Assembly (NCBI GenBank): GCA_002498725.1
Contig: DAIJ01000039.1
Location: forward strand, 705 to 7,114
Length of the DNA stretch: 6,410 bases
Direction of reading: 5' to 3'
Source: Euryarchaeota archaeon UBA23
Lineage (GTDB): Archaea; Thermoplasmatota; Poseidoniia; Poseidoniales; Thalassarchaeaceae
Shown here: positions 1 through 5,884 of the stretch, in pieces
How positions within the stretch are numbered: the stretch's first letter is position 1
Layout: every line of letters starts with the position of its first letter
Position numbers and translations under genes: made by a program
The notes under the pieces: model-generated
Told to the model about the DNA's origin: nothing
Database searches by the model: none
Seen by the model: only the letters and a program-made list of their open reading frames with translations

Positions 1-1031
1 CTGAACTTGATTCCACCATCAGCAATTACCGGAATATTGGCTTTCTTACAAACCGCAACAACAGATTGAACGGCGGTTAGTTGTGGAACCCCTACTCCAG
101 AGACGATTCTTGTAGTGCAGATTGAGCCAGGGCCTATTCCGACTTTGACGGCGTTGGCGCCTGCTGCAATCAGCGCGTCCGCAGCGGCTCCAGTTGCGAC
201 ATTGCCAGCTATGATTTGCGCTTCAGATCCTGCCGCTTCTCGAATTTGCCGAACTGTATGTAGAACCCCATGGGAGTGACCATGGGCTGTATCGACCACT
301 ACAGCGTCGGCACCGGCATCATACAGAGCTAAGGCTCTCTCGATACCCTTCTCACCTGTACCAGTTGCAGCAGCAACACGTAATCGACCACGTTTATCTT
401 TACATGAATTGGGATTATCTCGACTACGTTGGATATCTCTTACAGTCATCATTCCCGTACACTTACCATCTGCATCAACTACCAACAACTTCTCTATTCT
501 ATGTTGGTGGAGTAACTTCTTAGCAACTTCTGGATCCACGTGCTCTGGTACAGTAACTAGATCCGTTGTCATCATCTCTGAAACTAATATATTATCATCA
601 GCAACAAAACGTATATCCCTATTCGTAATTATACCAACTAAACTTCCTTCGTCATCAACTACTGGTAATCCAGAAAAACCATATTTTTCTTTCAAGCCTC
701 TCAAATCACCTATAGTAGTATCAGGAGTAACCATTACTGGATCTAGAACAAGACCTGATTCAAACCTCTTTACTGTATTTACTTTAGCTGCCTGCTCTTC
801 AATTGTCATATTTCTGTGGATTACTCCAATGCCTCCTGCTTGAGCCATTGCTATAGCCATTCTAGATTCAGTTACTGTATCCATGGCTGCGGACATTATT
901 GGAATATTCAGAGATATTTTTTCCGTTAACCTCGTTTTGAGATTTACCTCAGCCGGAAGAACTGCAGATTCTGCTGGCAAGAGTAAGACGTCGTCAAAGG
1001 TCAGAGCCTCGGGTATACTGTCACTTGCCAT
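1..1031 (-). CDS. guaB: IMP dehydrogenase, C-terminus cut off by the left window edge
   Basis: Inosine-5'-monophosphate dehydrogenase oxidises IMP to XMP with NAD+, the committed step of GMP synthesis in the cytosol. The 343 codons in the window read as a typical family member. The N-terminal barrel start TFDDVLLLPA lies at residues 11-20 and NIPIMSAAMDTV at 42-53. Two CBS domains lie at about 95-140 and 150-200 (LPVVDDEG...GIITNRDI and LLVVDADG...TVRDIQ). The catalytic loop GPGSICTTR places the nucleophilic cysteine at residue 305, the same number as in E. coli GuaB. Reading continues to ADGGIKF at the edge, so roughly the last 145 residues of the usual ~490, including the mobile flap, lie outside. 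ATG at 1031-1029 is the only in-frame ATG near the start and fits the family N-terminus. There is no Shine-Dalgarno, but a TATA-like box lies about 25 nt upstream. GC content is clearly higher in the catalytic part (1-360) than in the CBS part. Confidence 0.96.
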   Translation of the reverse strand, partial: MASDSIPEALTFDDVLLLPAESAVLPAEVNLKTRLTEKISLNIPIMSAAMDTVTESRMAIAMAQAGGIGVIHRNMTIEEQAAKVNTVKRFESGLVLDPVMVTPDTTIGDLRGLKEKYGFSGLPVVDDEGSLVGIITNRDIRFVADDNILVSEMMTTDLVTVPEHVDPEVAKKLLHQHRIEKLLVVDADGKCTGMMTVRDIQRSRDNPNSCKDKRGRLRVAAATGTGEKGIERALALYDAGADAVVVDTAHGHSHGVLHTVRQIREAAGSEAQIIAGNVATGAAADALIAAGANAVKVGIGPGSICTTRIVSGVGVPQLTAVQSVVAVCKKANIPVIADGGIKF

Positions 1032-1111
1032 TAGAGATGGCCCAGACCATTCATATATCAACGATTCGTGATGACATAATCTTGATTGAGTGTCAATTGT
1101 TGGATTAAGAT
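1032..1111. promoter_or_regulatory. Divergent intergenic region between guaB and the YbjQ operon
   Basis: This 80-bp gap must hold the promoters for both diverging units. The guaB TATA-like box is at 1050-1061. For the plus strand the best candidate is the weak ACATAATC at about 1074-1081, which would give a leader of about 10 nt. A small inverted repeat, ATTG-AGTGT-CAAT, lies at 1085-1097 between the two. It is short enough to be chance but is placed where an operator could act. No RNA gene or terminator is visible. Confidence 0.4.
1050..1061 (-). promoter_or_regulatory. TATA-like box for guaB (leaderless start)
   Basis: On the minus strand the sequence TTGATATATGAA is centred about 25 nt before the guaB ATG at 1031. 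Archaeal TATA boxes sit about 25 nt upstream of the transcription start, so transcription would begin at or within a few bases of the ATG. That fits the absence of a Shine-Dalgarno sequence. The match is by eye and no clear purine-rich BRE precedes it. Confidence 0.45.
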
Positions 1112-1450
1112 ATGAGTGAACAGTCGAATCAGAGTATAATAATGGTAAGTACAGAAGAAGTTCCAGGAAAAACAATAATCAAAACAATGGGGGTTGTAAG
1201 TGGTTCAACAGTTAGGGCCAAGCACATTGGAAAGGACATCTTCGCCGGACTGAAGAACGTCGTCGGAGGAGAATTACATGCATACACAGAACTTCTTGGA
1301 GAATCTAGAGATGAAGCTATTCAAAGAATGTTACAGGAGGCTCTCGGCAGAGGGGCTAACGCAGTTGTAAATGTTAGAATGGCAACAAGCGCAATAACAC
1401 CCGGTGCATCAGAAATTCTTGCCTATGGAACCGCAGTTTTTGTAGAGTGA
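1112..1450 (+). CDS. Soluble YbjQ/UPF0145-family protein
   Basis: A 112-residue cytosolic protein of the YbjQ (UPF0145) family, close to the usual length of about 105. The family is labelled 'putative heavy-metal-binding', but its function is not established. Family hallmarks are GVVSGSTV at residues 27-34, DIFAGLKNVVGG at 42-53, an amphipathic helix through SRDEAIQRMLQEA, then GANAVVNVRM and the final strand ILAYGTAVFVE. There is no cysteine and only two histidines, so the sequence gives no support for metal binding. No signal peptide or membrane segment is present. The start is uncertain: ATG at 1112 gives ten extra polar residues, whereas ATG at 1142 (MVSTEEVPGKTI) matches the usual family N-terminus better. 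Neither has a clear Shine-Dalgarno. It is the first gene of a two-gene operon with the membrane-anchored paralogue immediately downstream, whose ribosome-binding site overlaps this stop codon. Confidence 0.9.
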   Translation: MSEQSNQSIIMVSTEEVPGKTIIKTMGVVSGSTVRAKHIGKDIFAGLKNVVGGELHAYTELLGESRDEAIQRMLQEALGRGANAVVNVRMATSAITPGASEILAYGTAVFVE

Positions 1451-1455
1451 GGTGA
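1449..1455 (+). promoter_or_regulatory. Shine-Dalgarno that sets the start of the second YbjQ gene
   Basis: GAGGTGA overlaps the TGA stop of the upstream gene (1448-1450) and lies 5 nt before the ATG at 1461. This is near-ideal anti-16S complementarity and spacing. It argues for initiation at 1461 rather than at the in-frame GTG at 1452, which is itself inside the Shine-Dalgarno. The overlap also implies translational coupling of the two genes. Confidence 0.7.
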
Positions 1456-1460
1456 CTGAA

Positions 1461-1973
1461 ATGGAAACATGGGAAGTCATTGGAATTTTATTCATATTCT
1501 TGGCTTTAGCCTTAGCCCTTTTTAGTCCACTAGCGTTTGTTTACTCAATGATTTTCAGTAGAAGGAAACATAGAAAGATGATTGAAAATATTAAGCAAAG
1601 AATCTCTAATACTGTAAATCAATTTGGTAGAGACCCACTAACAAATAAAATGACTCCTTCAAAAGATGAGGATATCGTAAAAGCAAAGATGATACAAGCA
1701 AATTTTGTAGTAGGAGCAGGATGGTGGAATCAATGGATAGCTGGGTTTCATACATTAATAGGAGGAAATATTACCTCTTTCGACGATGTCCTAATGTTGG
1801 CACGTCAGGATGTTCTTCAATCACTTAGAGATCAAGCATCTGAAGGTGGATTTGATGAAGTAATAAATGTCAGAATGGAAAGTTCAAGAATATCTTATCT
1901 ATCAAAAAATTCTAATAAATACATAGACGTTTTTGCTTATGGCACTGCAATAAAATATGTTGAAGATATCTGA
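1461..1973 (+). CDS. Membrane-anchored YbjQ/UPF0145-like protein
   Basis: A 170-residue protein of unknown function. A single hydrophobic helix at about residues 6-32 is followed at once by the basic stretch RRKHRK (34-39), which predicts that the rest faces the cytoplasm. After a charged linker, a YbjQ-like domain runs from about residue 68 to the end. It aligns with the upstream paralogue through the helix QDVLQSLRDQASEGGFDEV, then VINVRMESS (paralogue VVNVRMATS), and the last strand FAYGTAIKYVE (paralogue LAYGTAVFVE). The N-terminal half of the domain is divergent, with a tryptophan-rich VVGAGWWNQWIAGFHTLIGG where the paralogue has its glycine-rich motif. It has no cysteines. The ATG at 1461 was chosen over the GTG at 1452 because of the Shine-Dalgarno at 1449-1455. 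It is the second gene of the operon and is more AT-rich than its neighbour. Its stop is immediately followed by the stop of the convergent gene. Confidence 0.82.
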   Translation: METWEVIGILFIFLALALALFSPLAFVYSMIFSRRKHRKMIENIKQRISNTVNQFGRDPLTNKMTPSKDEDIVKAKMIQANFVVGAGWWNQWIAGFHTLIGGNITSFDDVLMLARQDVLQSLRDQASEGGFDEVINVRMESSRISYLSKNSNKYIDVFAYGTAIKYVEDI

Positions 1974-2579
1974 TTACTGTGACTGCTTCCCTTCTATCGC
2001 TATCAGTAGGACAGTTGCTGCTAAAGCCAATCTTGGATCCAAGCCAGATGATTGGATATTTTTGACGAATAATTTGTGTACTACTGGATTCATTGTCTGA
2101 GTGAAAGTAACTGGTCCTGAATCGCCTACAGATAGGATAAATTCTTGTGGAATCAAGAAATTTGCGAAAGGAACGAAACGTCTAACTAAGGCCAATATTC
2201 CACTGTCCTCACCCAATGATCCAATCGAATTTCCTGATGCATCTTTAACGACCCATGAATCCTTAAAGAAAGTAGACTTGAGACCCTCTCTCTTGAAAGA
2301 ACAAATAGATTCACCTGTTTGAGAATCTGTGACATCATATCCTGCTCCAAAATCGATTATACTACGGGCTTTTATACAAATTAACTCTGTAGTCTTATTC
2401 TCATCATTGAATACACGAATATCTTCTTTTAATTTGAGAGCCTTCTGTTTACTGTAGCCAATTAATTTCTGCATTGAATCATCAGAATATATATGGAATT
2501 CTTCTCCAAGTATTTTCAAAACCTTTTGTCTAATCATATAGGAGTCCGCTTCAAAAAGTTCTGACACAATAACACCCAT
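1974..2579 (-). CDS. LURP-one-related / phospholipid-scramblase-like (LOR) protein
   Basis: A 201-residue protein that resembles the LOR (LURP-one-related) / Tubby-C-like / scramblase family: a twelve-stranded beta barrel around a hydrophobic C-terminal helix. Visible features are alternating short strands with turn motifs such as YDVTDSQTGESICSFKREGLKSTFFKDSWVVKD (about residues 80-112, repeated 'D..G..I' turns) and the C-terminal helix DPRLALAATVLLIAIEG at about 181-197, which matches the buried helix of the family. The exact role of prokaryotic LOR proteins is unknown; membrane or lipid association is an inference from the fold. No signal peptide is present. The start ATG has a GAGGT directly abutting it (2580-2584), too close for normal Shine-Dalgarno use, and a TATA-like TTTATG about 25 nt upstream. 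GTG at codon 5 is an alternative start. The gene ends tail to tail with the YbjQ operon with no intervening base. Confidence 0.72.
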   Translation of the reverse strand: MGVIVSELFEADSYMIRQKVLKILGEEFHIYSDDSMQKLIGYSKQKALKLKEDIRVFNDENKTTELICIKARSIIDFGAGYDVTDSQTGESICSFKREGLKSTFFKDSWVVKDASGNSIGSLGEDSGILALVRRFVPFANFLIPQEFILSVGDSGPVTFTQTMNPVVHKLFVKNIQSSGLDPRLALAATVLLIAIEGKQSQ

Positions 2580-2686
2580 ACCTCGGCAAGACTACGTTTG
2601 ACATAAACCGTTTGCAAAAATTAACGTTTTTTCGGAATCATTCAAGAGAAGAGTATGTTACCCAGCGATGCTGACGCGACCCCTTT
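2580..2686. promoter_or_regulatory. Divergent promoter region between the LOR gene and taw1
   Basis: This 107-bp gap carries the promoters of both diverging genes. On the minus strand GGTTTATGTC (2600-2609) is a TATA-like element centred about 25 nt from the LOR start codon, which suggests a leaderless transcript. On the plus strand GAGTATGTTA (2651-2660) is a weak TATA-like candidate for taw1. Three related hexamers, CGTTTG at 2595-2600, CGTTTG at 2609-2614 and CGTTTT at 2625-2630, recur at 14- and 16-nt steps over the LOR TATA element and could form an operator. No RNA gene is seen. Confidence 0.4.
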
Positions 2687-3733
2687 GTGGTGTTCGAAGT
2701 TGGAGTTGTTAGTGTGCAAGCCCCCTCCATTACTAAGATTGAACCAAAGATAGCGGCAAAGTTAGCAAAGCAACGCTATCATCTTGTAGGAGATCATGGA
2801 GGCGTGAAAGTTTGTCACTGGACAAAACAAAGTTTGATCGCAGATCGATCTTGCTACAAAGGCACATTCTATGGTATCGAAAGCCATGGCTGTATGCAAA
2901 TGGCGCCAAATGTCGATACCTGCAATTTAGCATGTACTTATTGCTGGAGAGAGCCTCATTCAGATACTCTAACAAAAATTGATGATGATCCATATGAACT
3001 ATTTCTAGAATCGGTTCGTGCTCATAGAAGATTACTTACAGGATATGGAGGAAATCCAAAGGCAGATAGAGAAAAATGGCTTGATGCCCAAAATCCAAAA
3101 CATGTCGCAATTTCTCTAAATGGAGAGCCTACATTATATTCAAGACTTGGAGAATTTCTAGATATTTGTCACAAACATGGAGTTTCGACATTTTTAGTGA
3201 CAAATGGATCTCTACCAAAGGTAATTGAAAGATTAGATCCTCTTCCTACTCAACTGTATGTTAGTGTGGATGCACCGAATAAGGAAATTTTCAATCGATT
3301 ATGCAAACCAAAATTTGATACTGCGGCTTTTGAGAAGTTAGAACAGACATTAGAAATCCTTCCAAGTCTAGATACAAGAACAGTGTGTCGACATACTCTA
3401 ATCAAAGGTGAGTCATTAGGACACTACAAAGACTATGCTAGACTAGATAATATCGCTGATCCGGATTTCATAGAAGCGAAAGGATATGTGTTTGTTGGCA
3501 ACTCTCGTTCAAATCACACAATAGAAAATATGCCGAGTCATGATGATGTTATGAACTTCAGTCATAATTTGGCGCCTCTTGTAGGACGAGAAGTTCTCTC
3601 AGAAAGAAGAGAAAGTAGAGTTTCGCTAATTGGAAAGGAAATGATTCCTGTCGTTTTACCAGAAAAGGTGCGAGAATTGCCTACCGATCTTGGGATTGCG
3701 AAACCACAGAATTTCTCACTTCCAATAGCTTGA
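2687..3733 (+). CDS. taw1: tRNA 4-demethylwyosine synthase Taw1 (radical SAM)
   Basis: Taw1 condenses N1-methylguanosine-37 of tRNA-Phe with pyruvate carbons to make the tricyclic imidazoline of 4-demethylwyosine, using S-adenosylmethionine and two iron-sulfur clusters. The protein is full length at 348 residues (M. jannaschii enzyme ~311). The radical-SAM CxxxCxxC motif is C79, C83, C86 (TCNLACTYCW). The three extra cysteines that bind the second cluster are present as C43 (VKVCHW), C56 (SCYKG) and C69 (SHGCMQ). Further family signatures are YGIESHGC, KHVAISLNGEPTLY (SAM-contacting GEP), FLVTNGS, QLYVSVDAPN, HTLIKG and SRVSLI near the end. There is no flavodoxin domain, as expected in archaea. 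An in-frame stop at 2672 and the absence of any early in-frame ATG restrict the start to GTG at 2687, 2690 or 2714. The conserved part begins near residue 22, so the true N-terminus is uncertain by up to nine residues. Monocistronic, convergent with the symporter gene. Confidence 0.95.
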   Translation: MVFEVGVVSVQAPSITKIEPKIAAKLAKQRYHLVGDHGGVKVCHWTKQSLIADRSCYKGTFYGIESHGCMQMAPNVDTCNLACTYCWREPHSDTLTKIDDDPYELFLESVRAHRRLLTGYGGNPKADREKWLDAQNPKHVAISLNGEPTLYSRLGEFLDICHKHGVSTFLVTNGSLPKVIERLDPLPTQLYVSVDAPNKEIFNRLCKPKFDTAAFEKLEQTLEILPSLDTRTVCRHTLIKGESLGHYKDYARLDNIADPDFIEAKGYVFVGNSRSNHTIENMPSHDDVMNFSHNLAPLVGREVLSERRESRVSLIGKEMIPVVLPEKVRELPTDLGIAKPQNFSLPIA

Positions 3734-3734
3734 T

Positions 3735-5822
3735 TTAAGCAGATTCTATAGTATAATCCAGAATTACTAATTCGACTAAGTACTCTACCTCTTCACCATC
3801 ATCTGTGTGTGAACATCCAACTCCTCCACCGGTATCAACTACTACACTAATATCCAGAGCATAAGTGCCCAAGCCAGTATTTCCGACATCTAATCCGTTA
3901 ATGATATCAGATTTCGACACACCACTTACATTGCCAATCATCGATTCATTGTACCACTCTACTTCCACTAGATGTGAAGAAGGACCTCCGCCTGAATTTT
4001 CCCCACTAGCTGAAGTATTGTACTCGTTGTGGACCATTGTCCCTGTTATTGTATCAGCCTCAGGAGTGGATGCACCCGGTAAGTTACATCCCAAACCAGA
4101 GCTGGTTTCATCCTCCGAATAGGTTAGAGTAACTCTAACCCCAACAATATTTAGATCTTCTAAACCACCAATAGCATCTGTATGCATATCTATTGATAGT
4201 GTATCTCCATCATTTACGTACTCGATTCCATCTGACAATTGCTCACTAGCAAAGCTTGGTTCGACTAGCCAATCTCCGAAGGGGCCACCGTTTGATTCCA
4301 ATGATTCTGGTCCTGAGAAAGCATAGGTAGCCTCTACTACGGTAACTGGTGCTAGAATTACCATTGCACCGACTGCTATTGTTCGAATGTCAGGTAATTC
4401 GTAATGTCCTAGAGGAGAAATATCTGGGCTACGTAACTGATTCATCAAAAAGTGAGTCAAGAAAGCTATGCCCATTCCTGGAACCGATGGAAATACATCT
4501 TCTCCAAACCCACTAATGGACCATAATATAACTGTGAATAAAGCCGCTAACATCATTGCCATGGTGTGTATTGTATCAGGTTCATAACCAGACCACCGGA
4601 TAATCAAAATTGGAACGAAAATCGAACCTAGGCCATAAACCGCTAGAACCACCAATGCAAACACAGAATTACCACCAGGAACATACAATCCAAAAATCGA
4701 GATCATCGTTGCGAATGCTGCAATTACTAATGTTACAATCTTGGTTTTCTTGTGATCTTGGCTAATTTCTGGCATCACATCGTCCGTAAATGCAGCGGTA
4801 CAGGCAAGAACTTGACTATCGGCTGTAGACATTGTAGCGGCGAATATAGAAGCCAGAATTAGACCAACCCAAAATGGCCCCAGTGTCTCCTTCGCTAGCA
4901 TTGGCAACCCATATTCCGGGTCAAAATCCAATCCAGAAAATACAACACGACTAGCCAATCCAATAATGACCATGATCAGAAGGAAAGGTGTTTGCCAAGC
5001 AAAGAACCAAAGCATTGCTGTCTTTCGGTCTTGATCGCTTCCTAGGGTCATGATTCGAGTAACTACCTGGGGCTGTCCAGCAACGCTTAGTCCGCCTAGA
5101 AAGAAAGCGAAAATCCACAGACTAACTCCAAAATTGAGATCTGCTGGCACTATGCTAGTTAGATTCGCTTTTTCAGCTGCTAATCCATTATGCATTCCAG
5201 AAAACCCGCCTACTTCCTGTAGAGCGACATAACATAGTAAACTCGAGCCAATTATCATCACACTAGATTGGGCCGCATCTGTCCAGATGGAGGCCCGTAT
5301 CCCTCCCGCATAACAGTAGGCAACGACCAAAACAAAACCAATCAAAATACCAATCACTTCTGACCATCCAAGCATTACGTAGAGCGCTTTTCCTCCGCTA
5401 GTTAGTTGAGCCGCGGCATAAACTGCTAGAAAAAGTACAGAAAGAATTGCAGCAAGTTTTGCTTCTGGTGAACCTGTGACATCTGATACTAGTGAAGAGA
5501 GCGAACGTACTCCACGCTCGTTTGCTGACTGTTGGATGAATTTGTACAACCACACCCATGCGATAATTTGTCCAACCATAGACCCCAGACCAATCCATAT
5601 GATAGAATAGCCCATTTCAAAAGTGAATCCAATGAAACCGATGAACATGTAACCAGAATTCCAAGTACTTACTGCAGATAGTGCGGCTAAGGCTGGATGC
5701 ATTCCACGGCCGGCAACAAGATAGTCATCTGTTGTATCCTCTTTGACCCACATACTAGCTAGACCAATGCCTGCAAATAATACCATGAAGAGTAGGAAGG
5801 AGCCCACTAGGAGTAGATCCAT
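3735..5822 (-). CDS. Sodium:solute symporter (SSS family) with added C-terminal ectodomain
   Basis: A 695-residue membrane transporter of the PutP/SGLT family (LeuT fold) that couples sodium influx to uptake of a small solute. The substrate cannot be read from the sequence; proline-like or other organic solutes are possible. Thirteen hydrophobic segments cover residues 1-461. Family motifs are GGIRASIWTDAAQ after helix 5, GQPQVVTRIM after helix 7, and MSTADSQVL in helix 9, where S332 and T333 match the Na2-site pair S340/T341 of PutP. PutP D55 aligns with W54 in STWNSGYM. Unlike PutP (~500 residues), a fourteenth helix at about 480-502 is followed by about 190 polar, beta-rich residues. With the usual outside N-terminus, an even helix count puts this tail outside the cell. 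It has three N-glycosylation sequons (NTS, NES, NVS) and only two cysteines, C579 and C670, possibly a disulfide. It lies 62 nt downstream of the ABC ATPase gene on the same strand and ends one base from taw1. Confidence 0.92.
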   Translation of the reverse strand: MDLLLVGSFLLFMVLFAGIGLASMWVKEDTTDDYLVAGRGMHPALAALSAVSTWNSGYMFIGFIGFTFEMGYSIIWIGLGSMVGQIIAWVWLYKFIQQSANERGVRSLSSLVSDVTGSPEAKLAAILSVLFLAVYAAAQLTSGGKALYVMLGWSEVIGILIGFVLVVAYCYAGGIRASIWTDAAQSSVMIIGSSLLCYVALQEVGGFSGMHNGLAAEKANLTSIVPADLNFGVSLWIFAFFLGGLSVAGQPQVVTRIMTLGSDQDRKTAMLWFFAWQTPFLLIMVIIGLASRVVFSGLDFDPEYGLPMLAKETLGPFWVGLILASIFAATMSTADSQVLACTAAFTDDVMPEISQDHKKTKIVTLVIAAFATMISIFGLYVPGGNSVFALVVLAVYGLGSIFVPILIIRWSGYEPDTIHTMAMMLAALFTVILWSISGFGEDVFPSVPGMGIAFLTHFLMNQLRSPDISPLGHYELPDIRTIAVGAMVILAPVTVVEATYAFSGPESLESNGGPFGDWLVEPSFASEQLSDGIEYVNDGDTLSIDMHTDAIGGLEDLNIVGVRVTLTYSEDETSSGLGCNLPGASTPEADTITGTMVHNEYNTSASGENSGGGPSSHLVEVEWYNESMIGNVSGVSKSDIINGLDVGNTGLGTYALDISVVVDTGGGVGCSHTDDGEEVEYLVELVILDYTIESA

Positions 5823-5884
5823 TGTACAGATGCGTAGGTATGTTAACTATGAATTATCAGGCTAATTAGATCACTAAATCAGAA
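5823..5884 (-). other. Short spacer between the ABC ATPase and symporter genes
   Basis: These 62 bp separate two minus-strand genes. The stretch is AT-rich and contains TTAACATA-like sequence about 20 nt before the symporter ATG, slightly too close for a leaderless TATA box. There is no Shine-Dalgarno before the symporter ATG and no strong T-run or hairpin after the ABC stop. Whether the two genes are co-transcribed or the symporter has its own promoter cannot be decided by eye. Confidence 0.35.

Noticed and set aside
409..1071. Two plus-strand open frames (409-843 and 883-1071)
   Set aside because: They lie antisense to guaB, whose minus-strand frame is open across the entire region and matches IMP dehydrogenase motif by motif.
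1085..1097. Inverted repeat ATTG-AGTGT-CAAT as a transcription terminator
   Set aside because: Four-base arms are too short for a stable hairpin, and the site is between divergent starts where no terminator is expected. At most it is a weak operator candidate.
1452..1460. GTG at 1452 as the start of the membrane-anchored YbjQ gene
   Set aside because: It lies inside the GAGGTGA Shine-Dalgarno that is ideally spaced for ATG 1461, and only 1 nt follows the previous stop.
1112..2579. YbjQ pair plus LOR gene as a defence or stress system
   Set aside because: There is no nuclease, NTPase, sensor or effector domain, the genes are on opposite strands, and neither family has such a role established. 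Adjacency alone is not enough.
2668..2712. A 14-codon ATG-started frame just before and overlapping the taw1 start, as a possible upstream regulatory ORF
   Set aside because: It is very short, has no ribosome-binding site and encodes nothing recognisable. Overlap with a GTG start is easily chance.
2733..2993. Minus-strand 86-codon open frame inside taw1
   Set aside because: It is antisense to the cysteine-rich conserved part of taw1, with no recognisable family and no promoter.
3865..5598. Open frames at 3865-4122 (+), 5050-5232 (+) and 5398-5598 (-) inside the symporter gene
   Set aside because: All overlap the continuous 695-codon symporter frame in other registers and show no domain character.
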